A stretch of 64,000 bases of DNA from Hymenobacter sp. YC55 (GCF_029433095.1 NZ_JARNTX010000001.1:2604001-2668000); one strand, 5' to 3'; shown: positions 38,296 through 47,560, numbered from the stretch's first letter. The notes: generated by a model from the letters alone, not told the origin. Numbers and translations are program-made.

Positions 38296-38473
38296 CGGTA
38301 TACTTTGGCAACGGCGGCACGCTAGAGGCTTTGACTTTGCCCCTGGTGCACCTCAGGCTTGATGTACCAGCGCCATATGCTCGGTATGACGCACCCTTAC
38401 AACGGCAGCATACGATACAATTGACTGCTTTGTAGATATCGCTTATTAGGCGATGGGTTGGCAGCGCTAGCGT

Positions 38474-40465
38474 CTACTTCACGGGTAGCTCGATGCTGAC
38501 GATGGTGCCTTGGCCGGGGCGGGAGTTGATGGTGAAGGAGCCGCCGAGCAGCCCCACCCGGTTCTGGAGGCCGGGCAGGCCGATACCGTGGCGGGGAACG
38601 AAGTTGGGAGTGGGCTCGAATCCTTGGCCGTTGTCTTCCACCGAAATGGCCAGCTTATCGTTTTCGCGCACCACGTGAATGAAGGCTTCCTGGGCCCGCG
38701 CGTGCTTGATGATGTTGTTGAACAGCTCTTGCACGATGCGGTAGACGGCCACTTCCATGAGCCGTGGCAACGGTTGTTCGAGGCCGGAAAGGTGCAGGTG
38801 CACCGACAGGCTGCCGCGCGGAATCCGGCGGGCCAACTCCTCTAGCGCAAACTTCAACCCGAAATCCTCCAGAATGCCGGGCGTCAGCTCGAACGAGATG
38901 GTGCGCGTCATGCGGATGGCCTCGTTCAGGAGGACGTGGGCCTCGTCGCGGCGCGGGCGGCCGGGGCCGGCATGGGTTTCGAGGTGCAGCTTGGCGGCGT
39001 AGAGCAGCTGCCCCACCCCATTGTGCAGGGCTTCGGCAATGCGCTTGCGCTCGGCTTCCTCGGTGGTCAGAATGGCCGATAGCACTTCTTGCTGCTGGCT
39101 AAGCTTGAGCTGGGTGGTTTCCTCGATGAGCCGGTTGCGCTCGGTCATGTCGCGGACCACGACCAGCACGCCGCTGATGTCGTCTTGCTGCTCGCCGCGC
39201 AGGGGCACAAGGTAGGCGTCGTAGTGGCCGGGGCGCACAATAAACGGAAGGCCATTCAACACGGTCTGCTCGCCGCTATGCAGTACCTGCCCGAAGCGCT
39301 GCTGCCACTCCGGCGTGTCGAGGCTCGGAAATAAGGCGAATATCTCCTGGCCGACCACTTCGGCTTCCAGCAAACCCGAGTACTTCTCGGCTTCGCGGTT
39401 CCAGGCCGTAACGCGGCCCCAACGGTCGAGGGCAATGATGCCATCAACGCTGTTGTCGAGCAAGTTCTCCGAGAATTCTTTTTCGGCGCGGAGCTGCTCC
39501 TGGGCCGCGCGCTGCTGCGTGATGTCGCGCCACACAGCATGGACGAGTTGCTCGCCGTTTACGTTGATGTAGGTGGCTACCACTTCCAGCCATTTGTACT
39601 CGCCCCGCATGGTGCTGCGGTACCACTCGAACCGGTGGGCACCGCCGCGCAGCAGCTGGTTGTAGTGCTGCTGGATCAGGTCGTCGGAACGCCCCCCGCC
39701 GGGCTGAAATTCGGGCACCAGAAAATTGAGGGGCTTGTTTACCAGCTCGCTTTTTTCGGTGGCGCCAATCAGGCGCAGGGCTGCGGCGTTGCAATCCACG
39801 ATGCGCAGGTTGCGGATAAGCACCACGGCATCGGCGCTTTGCTCGAAGAGCTGGCGAAAACGGGCCTCGCTCATGGCCAGCGCCTCGGTAGCCGCGCGCC
39901 GGGCGCTGACGTCGAGCAGGGCCAAGCGAAACTGCACCGCGTTTTCCGCTGCTGTCACGCGGTTGCCTTCCAGCTGAACATACAGCTCCTGGCCATTGTC
40001 GCGAATGAAACGCAGCTCGCAGGTTTGCCGGTCTTCCGACGCCAGCATGGCGTCGAGGAACGTGTAAAATACGGCGCGCTCCTGTTCGGGAATAAACAAG
40101 GCGAGGCGACGGCGTATCAGCTTCTGGCGGACGTCGCCTAAGAGCTGGGCCGCGCTTAGGTTGAGTTGCTGAATGGTGCCGCGGGCATCCAGCGTCAGGT
40201 AGCCAATGGGGGCAAAATCGTAGAGGTCAACGTATTCGGCGCGGGCGGTTTCCGCTTCGCTCTGGGCTATCAGTAGCTCCTCATACTGCATTTCCAGCTC
40301 GATCTGGTGGGTTTGCAACTCCTGCACGAGGCGCTGCACGGCATCATCGGGCGTGCCATCGTCCACGGCTCGCGTAATGAGATTGCGCCACCGTTCGGCA
40401 CGCTCGCGCAAGGCCAACAAGGCTTCCTTGGGACTAATGTGGCCCTTGTGGTTGAAGTCACTCAT
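38474..40465 (-). CDS. PAS-domain sensor histidine kinase (HisKA_3 type)
   Basis: 663 residues from ATG 40465 (MSDFNHKGH); a GTG at 40480 is also in frame. No membrane helices. N-terminal coiled coil, then three PAS-type sensor domains (about 75-195, 200-320, 335-445; e.g. YDFAPIGYLTLDARG, FEQSADAVVLIRN, LDNSVDGIIALDRWG). The H-box ERKRIAEALHNGVGQLL (about 478-494) is the NarL-type HisKA_3 form, followed by HATPase motifs NNIIKHA, SVEDNGQGF and GIGLPGLQNRV. It is a soluble kinase, so it should sense a cytosolic signal. No response regulator gene is adjacent. Confidence 0.92.
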   Translation of the reverse strand: MSDFNHKGHISPKEALLALRERAERWRNLITRAVDDGTPDDAVQRLVQELQTHQIELEMQYEELLIAQSEAETARAEYVDLYDFAPIGYLTLDARGTIQQLNLSAAQLLGDVRQKLIRRRLALFIPEQERAVFYTFLDAMLASEDRQTCELRFIRDNGQELYVQLEGNRVTAAENAVQFRLALLDVSARRAATEALAMSEARFRQLFEQSADAVVLIRNLRIVDCNAAALRLIGATEKSELVNKPLNFLVPEFQPGGGRSDDLIQQHYNQLLRGGAHRFEWYRSTMRGEYKWLEVVATYINVNGEQLVHAVWRDITQQRAAQEQLRAEKEFSENLLDNSVDGIIALDRWGRVTAWNREAEKYSGLLEAEVVGQEIFALFPSLDTPEWQQRFGQVLHSGEQTVLNGLPFIVRPGHYDAYLVPLRGEQQDDISGVLVVVRDMTERNRLIEETTQLKLSQQQEVLSAILTTEEAERKRIAEALHNGVGQLLYAAKLHLETHAGPGRPRRDEAHVLLNEAIRMTRTISFELTPGILEDFGLKFALEELARRIPRGSLSVHLHLSGLEQPLPRLMEVAVYRIVQELFNNIIKHARAQEAFIHVVRENDKLAISVEDNGQGFEPTPNFVPRHGIGLPGLQNRVGLLGGSFTINSRPGQGTIVSIELPVK

Positions 40466-40830
40466 AGACGGAAGCTGCACAAGCTATACCTACGTGCTAA
40501 CGGAGTATTGGAAAAGTCGTTCCCTACCTTGTTCAGATTGTTTGGGGCATGGTTGAGCTACAAAGCCGAAGACAGGAAACACGCTGCAAAACGGAAAGAA
40601 CGGGGTTAAAGAGCAGAGCTAACAATATAAAATCTGGTCTTTCTCTCCTCGCCTCCTGCATTTCTATTACCTGCCACGCAGCGGAAACCTAGTACGAAAC
40701 CCGTTGCCGTTCGGCTACGTGCAGGTCGGTTTGTTTGGTTGTGTCGGGTGGCCGGGCGCCCCAACCAGCCGACGCCGAAGCAAGCCGGGTTGGAGGCTAG
40801 AAACGTGTTTTCGGGGGCAACCCACCCCGC
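40466..40830. other. Intergenic region in the sensory gene cluster
   Basis: 365 bp between the CheB-CheR fusion stop and the kinase start, both minus strand. A GC-rich imperfect palindrome sits around 40740-40780. I see no gene; it is probably the kinase upstream region. Confidence 0.5.
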
Positions 40831-43800
40831 CTAGGCAGTGTGCGGCTCTATGATGGTTTGAACGCCTAGCAGGATGTGGCTGGTGTGGCGGCCTTCGCTC
40901 ATGATGCGGCGCCCGTAGAGCGTCACGTCGCGCTGGCCTACGCCGGGGAAGTTGGCATCGAGCTTGAAGTCATCGAAGGCGGTTTCATTGTCGAGGAGGG
41001 CGCGCAGGCGGCCACGCAGATTGGGCTGGTTCCAGGCCCCGTTGCTGAGCGTGGCAAGGAGTTGGCCTTTGGCGTTGGTTGGGCTCACGCCGAACGCACT
41101 GGCAAACGACGGACTCACGGTAAGCACCCGCAGCTCGCCGTCGAGCACCATCAGGGGCTCGCGCACCGTCTCCACTATGCTTTCGGCAAAGCGGCGGCTG
41201 CTTTCCATCTGGTCTTCGAGCTTCTTGAGCCCCGTAATGTCGGTGAAGGTGATAACCGCGCCGCTGATGTAGTTGTCGAGGGTGCGGTAGGGCAGGATGC
41301 GCATGGCGTACCAGTCGCCGGTAGTGGTTTGGATGGTGGTTTCCACGCTCACCAGCCGATCGAGCACCTGCTCCACGTCGGGTATCAGCCGCTCGTAGCG
41401 CAGGTTGTTGGCAAAGTGCGTGAAAGGGCGGCCCACGTCGGTGGGCATCAGCGGAATGATACGCCCCACCGGCGGGGTGAAGCGTTTGATAATCATTTCG
41501 TTGTCGATGAAGATGGTGGCTATTTCGGTGGCGTCGAGCAGGTTCTTCATGTCGTTGGCGGCCTGGCTCAGCTCCTCGGTTTTGTGCAGATACTGCATGT
41601 TGAGGGTCATCAGCTCCTCGTTGAGGCTCTGCATTTCCTCTTTGTTGGTCATGGCCTCCTCGTTGGTGCTTTGCAGCTCCTCGTTGGCGCTTTGCAGCTC
41701 CTCGTTGGTGCTTTTCAGCTCTTCAAGGCTGCTTTCCATCTCCTCGATGGTGGTTTGGAGGCGGTGGCGAGTGTATTGCAGCTCTTTTTCGAGAGACGAA
41801 ATCTGGGTGTCTTGGTTCGTGTCGTTGCCGGGCTTGCCGCGGCGCACTCGGCGCGAGGTAGGGGTGTCTTCAAACACCACCAGCAGCAGGCCCGCGAGCT
41901 GATCGGGCTCGGTTAGGTACTTCACCGTGAGGCGCAGCAACTGAAAACCGGCTTCGGTTTTCACTTTCACATTTTCGTTTACCACTTGCTGCTTCTGCTG
42001 CGTGGCCCGGTGCACGGCGTCGCTGATTTCGAAGTGCAGCTCCTCGCGGGCCATATCGAAAATGTTGAGGCCACTCAGCCCCGGGGCCGGCTCCAGGTAC
42101 TTGCCGGTGCGCCCGTTCACGAACAGAATCTCGCCTTTGGGGTTGATAACCACCGACGGCGGCGCGTAGGAAGCCAGCAATAAGCGCTGAATAAGAGCAG
42201 CAAACGAATTGTCGCGGCGAGGTACGGCAGAGGGAATCATGCTGCTGGAAGTATTGGGAGCCGTGGGCTGCTGCCGCGACGTGGAGAAAGGGAAATTAGC
42301 CAGCCGCACAAGCTGCGAGGCGGTTTCGTTGGCCCGCGAAATTTTCCATTTCACGTCCAGCGGCGTAAACAAATCCTGAAAGCCCGTCAGGTTCTCGGAG
42401 GGTCCCAGGAACAAAATCCCGCCGGGGTTGAGGGCGTAGTGAAACACGGGAATCAAGCTCTTTTGCAGCTCCGACGACAAGTAAATCAGCAGGTTGCGGC
42501 AGCACAGCAAATCCAGGCGGGTGAAGGGCGCGTCGCGGCTGATGTTGTGCAAGGCAAACACCATGGAGTCGCGCACGTCCTTCCGGATCTGGTAGGAGTT
42601 GTCGATTTTGGTGAAGAAGCGCCGCAGCCGTTCCGGGCTGACATCGGCCGTGATGTTGGCGGGGTAAAACCCGGTCCGGGCATCGTCGATGCTATCGGCG
42701 TTGATGTCGGTGGCAAACAGCTGGAAGGTAAGGTTGCGGTCGGGTTCGGCATCAAAGGCTTCGAGCAGGGTCATGGCCAGCGAGTACGCTTCTTCGCCGG
42801 TCGAGCAGCCGGGCGCCCACACCCGGATGGTCGTGCCGGGCTCTTGCTGGCGCAGCAGGGGCTGCAAGTGGCGCTTGAGGGCGGCGTAGGCTTCGGGGTC
42901 GCGGAAGAACTTAGTAACCCCAATGAGCAGCTCCTTAAACAAGTTTTCTACCTCCAGCGGGTTTTCCTGGAGGTAGCGCACGTAGTGCGTAAACTCCTTG
43001 ATCTGGTGGCTGTTCATGCGCCGCTCGATGCGCCGGAACACGGTATTGCGCTTGTAGAACGAGAAGTCGTGCCCGGTTTGATTGCGAATCAGAATAAAGA
43101 TTTTCTGGAGGGCGTGGGCCGGCAGCGACGCCGGCGCGTCCTGCGCGGACATCAGGTTGCGTAGCGGGCGGCGCGACACCGGCTGCTGCACGTACCCAAT
43201 AATCTGGGGCACAATGGTGCCGGCAGGCAAGATATAATCAACAAACTCGGTGGCAATGGCGGCCCGCGGCATGCTGTCGTACTCGGCGGTTTCGGGGTCT
43301 TGCACCACCACCATGCCGAAGTTTTCCATAATCATCTTCAGCCCGATGCTGCCATCGGAGCCCATGCCCGAAAGAATAACACAGATGGCCCGCTCCCGCA
43401 CATCCTTGGCCAAACTTTGCAGAAAATTGTCGATGGGCAGGCCGCGGCCCGGCGGCGGCTCGAAGAGGTGCAGCACCCCATGCAGCAGCGACATATCCTT
43501 GCCGGGCGGAATTACATAGATGTGGTTGGGGCGCACTCTCATCCCGTCGGTCACTTCCAGTACCGGCACGCTGGTGAAGTGCTGCAGCACCTGCCGCAGT
43601 TCGCCAGCGGGGCTGCTGGGCATCTGGTGCGTTACCACCACGTAGGCCATACCGCTGCCTTCGGGTATGGAGTGCAAAACAAGTTCGAGGGCGCTCAGCG
43701 AACCGGCCGAGCCCCCCAAACACACCACCGGAAAGTTGATGGGGTTGCGCGCCTCACTAAAGCCGGGCCGGTCGGGCCCGGGCTGGACTTCAATACCTGC

Positions 43801-43884
43801 CGCGGAAGAAAGTGGGATTGATGTACTGGGAGCGGATAAGGCAGCATCCGATGGAGAATCTGACTCCGCGGCTTTTATTTTCAT
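40831..43884 (-). CDS. CheB methylesterase-CheR methyltransferase-PAS fusion
   Basis: 1017 residues from ATG 43884 (MKIKAAESDS); the frame extends to 44025 with non-family residues. Order: CheB domain (about 50-235; VVCLGGSAGSLSA with catalytic Ser, VVTHQMPSS His, SGMGSDGSIGL Asp), CheR domain (about 255-520; RNTVFRRIERRMN, GCSTGEEAYSLAM SAM motif, CCRNLLIY), then a first PAS-like region (about 590-690), a coiled coil rich in EELKSTNEELQSANEEL-type repeats, and two more PAS domains. It ends without a kinase domain, so it is likely a sensory adaptor that modifies receptors. Divergent from a stand-alone CheB gene. Confidence 0.93.
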   Translation of the reverse strand: MKIKAAESDSPSDAALSAPSTSIPLSSAAGIEVQPGPDRPGFSEARNPINFPVVCLGGSAGSLSALELVLHSIPEGSGMAYVVVTHQMPSSPAGELRQVLQHFTSVPVLEVTDGMRVRPNHIYVIPPGKDMSLLHGVLHLFEPPPGRGLPIDNFLQSLAKDVRERAICVILSGMGSDGSIGLKMIMENFGMVVVQDPETAEYDSMPRAAIATEFVDYILPAGTIVPQIIGYVQQPVSRRPLRNLMSAQDAPASLPAHALQKIFILIRNQTGHDFSFYKRNTVFRRIERRMNSHQIKEFTHYVRYLQENPLEVENLFKELLIGVTKFFRDPEAYAALKRHLQPLLRQQEPGTTIRVWAPGCSTGEEAYSLAMTLLEAFDAEPDRNLTFQLFATDINADSIDDARTGFYPANITADVSPERLRRFFTKIDNSYQIRKDVRDSMVFALHNISRDAPFTRLDLLCCRNLLIYLSSELQKSLIPVFHYALNPGGILFLGPSENLTGFQDLFTPLDVKWKISRANETASQLVRLANFPFSTSRQQPTAPNTSSSMIPSAVPRRDNSFAALIQRLLLASYAPPSVVINPKGEILFVNGRTGKYLEPAPGLSGLNIFDMAREELHFEISDAVHRATQQKQQVVNENVKVKTEAGFQLLRLTVKYLTEPDQLAGLLLVVFEDTPTSRRVRRGKPGNDTNQDTQISSLEKELQYTRHRLQTTIEEMESSLEELKSTNEELQSANEELQSTNEEAMTNKEEMQSLNEELMTLNMQYLHKTEELSQAANDMKNLLDATEIATIFIDNEMIIKRFTPPVGRIIPLMPTDVGRPFTHFANNLRYERLIPDVEQVLDRLVSVETTIQTTTGDWYAMRILPYRTLDNYISGAVITFTDITGLKKLEDQMESSRRFAESIVETVREPLMVLDGELRVLTVSPSFASAFGVSPTNAKGQLLATLSNGAWNQPNLRGRLRALLDNETAFDDFKLDANFPGVGQRDVTLYGRRIMSEGRHTSHILLGVQTIIEPHTA

Positions 43885-44110
43885 AGCAACAAAAACAGCC
43901 TTTTTTCCGGGGCTGCAAAGAGTAATCAGGAAATCTGCTTTTTCAAAAGTAAGCAGAAAGAATGGGCTCTGGCACCTCTCGGATACAGTCGAGCTTGCAA
44001 AAAAACTGCTTGCACGAGCAGCCAAACCGCATTTTTGTACGTAAGGCTTTCTTTCGTGCCAGATGGTTTACCGCTTAATCAAGACTTGGTACCTGCTTTA
44101 ACTTCTCTGA

Positions 44111-45115
44111 GTGAAACCGTCTTACATAATAGTTGTCGGCACTTCCGCGGGTGGTATGCCGGCCCTCACCCAATTGGTAGCGCAGCTACCCGCCGCCCTA
44201 CCCGCCGCCGTACTGGTGGTGCAGCACCTATCCCCCGACTCGTCGGGGGAGCATTTGGTGACGCGCCTAAGCCAGCATACCCGACTGCGCTGCCACTTGG
44301 CGGCCCATCACGACCTTATTGAGGCCGGGCACTTGTACCTCGCGCCCGCTGACCGGCATCTGCTGGTGCACGACGGCCGGATGCTGGTCACGAAAGGCCC
44401 ACGGGAAAATAATTTCCGGCCCGCCGTGGATGCCCTGTTTCGGGCGGCGGCCGTAAACTACGGCACCGCTGTTATTGGCGTGATTCTGACGGGCATGCTG
44501 CACGACGGCACCGCCGGCCTCGATTTCATTAAGCGTTGTGGCGGCCAAGCCGTAGTGCAAGATCCCCACGATGCTGAGTTTCCTAGCATGCCCTACACCG
44601 CCCTTCGCTCCGTCGAGGTCGACTACGTAGTGCCACTCTCCCATATAGGAGCCCTTTTGCAGGAGTTGACGAGCCAAGCCCCGCCTCCGAAACCTATTCC
44701 AGACGATTTAAAAGCGGAGGCCGTTATTGCGGAACGAGTTGTGGGGAGCACGGAAGACATCGATAAAATAGGCGAGCAAGTGCCGCTTACGTGCCCTGAT
44801 TGTGGCGGGGCGCTTTGGAAGCTAGAGCACGGCAACGTGTTGCGGTTCCGCTGCCACACCGGCCACTCTTTCACGGCCGATGCGCTGTTTGAAAGCTCCA
44901 AGCACGCCCTAGAAGAAACCTTGTGGGTAGCGCTGCGCATGATGGAGGAACGCAAAAACCTGCTTACCAGCATGGCCGTGCGGGGCGAAGGCCAGTGGAG
45001 CGTGCAGCAAGAAGAGCGCCTCGACGAAATCAAAAACCACATCAACCGCCTCCGCGAGTTTCTACTCAACGGCACCACCGGCGCCACGAGAGCGTCGGAA
45101 CAAGAGCAAGCCTAG
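44111..45115 (+). CDS. Stand-alone CheB-like methylesterase with C-terminal zinc ribbon
   Basis: 334 residues, GTG start at 44111 (no ATG upstream in frame fits). The CheB catalytic domain spans residues 1-190 with no receiver domain: VVGTSAGGMPAL (Ser, about 9-20), VVQHLSPDSSGEH (His), and ILTGMLHDGTAGL (Asp). Then a linker and a four-ligand zinc ribbon: CPDCGGALWK (about 229) and FRCHTGHSF (about 247), followed by an alpha-helical tail. The active site looks complete. It is divergent from the CheB-CheR fusion across 226 bp and probably coregulated. Confidence 0.92.
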   Translation: MKPSYIIVVGTSAGGMPALTQLVAQLPAALPAAVLVVQHLSPDSSGEHLVTRLSQHTRLRCHLAAHHDLIEAGHLYLAPADRHLLVHDGRMLVTKGPRENNFRPAVDALFRAAAVNYGTAVIGVILTGMLHDGTAGLDFIKRCGGQAVVQDPHDAEFPSMPYTALRSVEVDYVVPLSHIGALLQELTSQAPPPKPIPDDLKAEAVIAERVVGSTEDIDKIGEQVPLTCPDCGGALWKLEHGNVLRFRCHTGHSFTADALFESSKHALEETLWVALRMMEERKNLLTSMAVRGEGQWSVQQEERLDEIKNHINRLREFLLNGTTGATRASEQEQA

Positions 45116-45140
45116 CTCTTGACTATCAGCCTATAAGCAG

Positions 45141-45180
45141 CGCCCCATCCAAACCGTAGACGTACGATTTGGGTGGGGCG
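45141..45180 (+). terminator. Terminator after stand-alone CheB
   Basis: 13-bp stem CGCCCCATCCAAA/TTTGGGTGGGGCG with a 14-nt loop and short T stretch. Lies 25 bp after the stop. Confidence 0.8.
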
Positions 45181-45370
45181 TTGTATTTACCACGTACAGA
45201 AAATACGTATTTACACTAGTATATATAGGGTTTATACGTAGATTAAATTGTGTTTTTATTTGAATAATTGTAAAGTAAAGCGAGTAGGTCTCCGCACGGC
45301 TTATCAAAGCCCGGACTTTTCTCCCGTTCAGCTTACCTGAGGCTTTGCGCTTCAACTAGTTGTTATTGTT

Positions 45371-45625
45371 ATGTCACGCCTTACACCTTCGCAGCTTCAG
45401 GAAGCCGGCTTCCGCCCCTGTTCGCACCCACCGCACGGGTGGCTGTTCGCCGGCGACGTATACATGCAAGAATTGCCCAAGGGCCCGGCCTACGTGCTTT
45501 GTCTTGAGTATTCGGAAGAAGTGGAGGCGTTCATCGGTGACTGGACAAACCCTGTAGCCTATTTCTACTGGCCAGCTGGCGACACACGCAAGCTGAGCGA
45601 CCTATTGCACTCGGTTCATAACTAA
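45371..45625 (+). CDS. Small hypothetical protein
   Basis: 84 residues, no membrane segment, no signal peptide and no recognised motif. The hydrophobic/aromatic pattern (GWLFAGDVYMQELPKGPAYVLCLEY, FIGDWTNPVAYFYWPAGD) suggests a compact beta-rich fold. It has typical codon use for the window and a plausible start (ATG 45371), which is why I list it, but no family is recognised and it has no tight neighbour. Confidence 0.55.
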   Translation: MSRLTPSQLQEAGFRPCSHPPHGWLFAGDVYMQELPKGPAYVLCLEYSEEVEAFIGDWTNPVAYFYWPAGDTRKLSDLLHSVHN

Positions 45626-46059
45626 GCAGCTAGCTGCTACCCCCGCCTACTACCCACACCTATAGCTGCCTAGCCCATTGGTCCCACAGGCTAGTAATTA
45701 ATAGCCTGCGGATTCGTGTCTAAAACAGCGCTCCATGTGCGTGCGCTGCGGTCTTGTCCGCCAAATCGTACTATACTGCTTTGCCGGGTTGAGTGCTGAC
45801 AGAATTTGAAACGCAGATACGACTTCCCACACTATGTGCCCTGAGGTAGCTCGACAGCAGAAACCTTTTTGTTGTGGCGCTGCCCACCTGCGCGCTGCGT
45901 GATATACTGACCAGCGACAGCCAAGAGGCGTCAGATTTGATGTCGTCGGAAATTTGATACTCGAAATAACTTAACGTAACTGCAAAAGCGACATAACACA
46001 GAGTTGAAAAATACGTGCTTTTAACAGGATTATTTCCGTACTAATTCAGCCACTTTTCG
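45626..46059. other. Intergenic region, no gene seen
   Basis: About 430 bp without a supportable gene. Contains CAGGCTA/TAGCCTG at about 45695-45720, a weak hairpin without a good T-run. Confidence 0.5.
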
Positions 46060-46276
46060 AGGGTAGGGCTGCGTTTAAGGAGCGAGCTGGCTGCCCACCC
46101 GAAATGCGGCCGGAGTAGCAGTTCCCGTCACGAAGGGTAGCCAGCTGCTGGTAGAGGAAGCTCCTTAACAAGATGATTCCCTACTTCTCCGCCGCATTTC
46201 ATTGCTGTATCTGTTGCGGACGCAACGGAAATCAGGGCCGCGGATTGATAGCCTTGCTTTTCTCCGCGGCCTTTTC
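46060..46276 (+). ncRNA. Candidate structured RNA or leader ending in a terminator
   Basis: Consecutive paired arms: GTAGGG 46063-46068 with CCCTAC 46179-46184; TTAAGGAGC 46075-46083 with GCTCCTTAA 46160-46168; AGCTGGCTGCC 46085-46095 with GGTAGCCAGCT 46136-46146 (one G:U). In competition, 46101-46115 can pair with 46187-46200 (GAAATGCGGC against GCCGCATTTC). A short hairpin follows (46213-46226), then a terminator (46236-46244 with 46263-46271, then TTTT). The gene at 46307 begins 31 bp later. I cannot match it to a known RNA family. Confidence 0.45.
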
Positions 46277-46306
46277 CGGGCCTTCTGTCGACTTTGTTTC
46301 TTCGCT

Positions 46307-46747
46307 ATGTCTTCTTTTCACTTTGTTGTTTGGCAGTCTGTTGGATCCCGCACAAGTCAGCACTTGGCTTTGTTCGCCCAGGCCCCCGTTGCTGGTGATA
46401 CGGATTCCATTTTGGCGCATTGGGTGCTACCCGAGCTCACGCATCATCGGCTGGCCCAGCAGAGCCACTCGCTGTTGGTGGAAACTACCCTGCTTCCCCC
46501 GCCCACTCACTTGCTTGATATGGGAGAATGCACACTCCTGACGGGTGACTTGCCGCTACAAGCTGAGCAGGAGCGCCTGTGCTTCGACTTTGAAGGGCAT
46601 ACGCTGCGGGGCCACTTTGCCATGCTACGGCTGCGCCCCGGCGGCAGCCGGTGGTTGTTCGGCCGGCTCCAGTTCATGCCCGACAAGTTTCAGCGCGGCT
46701 CGCAAGTGGCGCCCTTATGGCCCAGCACGCAAACCACGTCGGTATAA
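46307..46747 (+). CDS. Small protein with faint resemblance to LigD 3'-phosphoesterase domain
   Basis: 146 residues from ATG 46307 (MSSFHFVVWQ); the frame is open upstream to 46202, but those residues overlap the terminator-like structure. FHFVVWQSVGSR at the start recalls the FVVQKHxASRLHYD entry of the LigD phosphoesterase domain, and LCFDFEGHTLRGHFAMLRLR... WLFGRLQ near residues 94-127 recalls its closing strands. The catalytic His and Asp residues of that fold are not clearly retained, so if related it is degenerate. Treat it as an uncharacterised small protein. Confidence 0.5.
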   Translation: MSSFHFVVWQSVGSRTSQHLALFAQAPVAGDTDSILAHWVLPELTHHRLAQQSHSLLVETTLLPPPTHLLDMGECTLLTGDLPLQAEQERLCFDFEGHTLRGHFAMLRLRPGGSRWLFGRLQFMPDKFQRGSQVAPLWPSTQTTSV

Positions 46748-46893
46748 GTCACCACGGCGCAGGTAGTAATACGCAAAGAAAAAATTGGTCATTACTACGC
46801 AGCTGATCCAGAGAAAGCACTCCTAAATTTGCTTTCATCCTTCCAGAGCAACTTCACAGACAGCTTATTATTAACCACTTCTGTCCCTTCCTT

Positions 46894-47208
46894 ATGCTCG
46901 ACTTCTCCTCCCTCAGCGACCCGACTGCCCGCGTGTACACCATCGACCTCAATCAGACGGACCCAGTGCGTTTGGCGAGTCGATTGTACCAAGCCAATCC
47001 TAAGCAACGCCCCCAATTGCTCATCGACTGCCAACACCTGGAGTGCCTGCGCACCCGGGGGGTCAGCTACTTGGCGTCGCAGTTGCTACTTACCCGGCAG
47101 GCAGGCGCCGATATTCTGCTCTACAACGTGGATACCGTGCTATGCCGGGCCCTGCACTTGCTGCAGCTGCACCACTTGTTTCGGGTGATACCCTCTCCTA
47201 CTGCTTAA
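46894..47208 (+). CDS. STAS-domain-like protein (anti-anti-sigma type)
   Basis: 104 residues. The region RPQLLIDCQHLECLRTRGVSYLASQLLLTRQAGADILLYN (split at about 38-78) shows the beta-alpha pattern of STAS domains: a hydrophobic strand ending in D, a short loop where the phosphorylatable Ser/Thr usually sits (LECLRTRGVSYL), then helix and strand. Such proteins relay partner-switching signals by binding anti-sigma kinases. The residue at the phospho-site position is uncertain. It precedes a KGG stress protein gene by 61 bp on the same strand. Confidence 0.65.
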   Translation: MLDFSSLSDPTARVYTIDLNQTDPVRLASRLYQANPKQRPQLLIDCQHLECLRTRGVSYLASQLLLTRQAGADILLYNVDTVLCRALHLLQLHHLFRVIPSPTA

Positions 47209-47269
47209 CCTGCTTTCCAGCTTACTTTTCCTTTCCACAACCAATTCCTTTCCACAAATTTCTTTCCTC

Positions 47270-47509
47270 ATGGCTACTTCCTCTCAATCTGCATCATCTG
47301 GCCGCTCTAAATCTGCTGCGCCTAAAACTGGCAACCCACGCGGCTTTGCTGCCATGGATCCTGCTACCCAGCGTCGCATTGCCAGCGAAGGCGGCAAAGC
47401 TTCGCACGAGAGTGGCCGGGGCCACCAGTGGACGCCCGAAGAGGCTCGCGCTGCGGGTCGCAAAGGTGGCCAGGCTAGCCGTACGAATCGGGCTTCTGCC
47501 AACAGCTAA
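47270..47509 (+). CDS. KGG-repeat stress protein (YciG/con-10-like)
   Basis: 79 residues, very hydrophilic and Ser/Ala/Gly-rich, without membrane segment. Contains the repeated KGG signature: RGFAAMDPATQRRIASEGGKASHESG (split, about 24-49) and RAAGRKGGQASRTN (about 60-73). Homologues in enteric bacteria and fungi (YciG, con-10) respond to stationary phase or stress, with unclear molecular role. It follows the STAS protein and is closed by a terminator 51 bp after its stop. Confidence 0.9.
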   Translation: MATSSQSASSGRSKSAAPKTGNPRGFAAMDPATQRRIASEGGKASHESGRGHQWTPEEARAAGRKGGQASRTNRASANS

Positions 47510-47560
47510 CCCTTATCAGCCGGCGAACTAGCCGGATGTTTCGAGCTTAACGTACATGTG

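Noticed and set aside
46173..46541. 122-codon frame overlapping the structured region and the start of the 146-residue protein
   Set aside because: It reads through the terminator and overlaps the better-supported frame starting at 46307.
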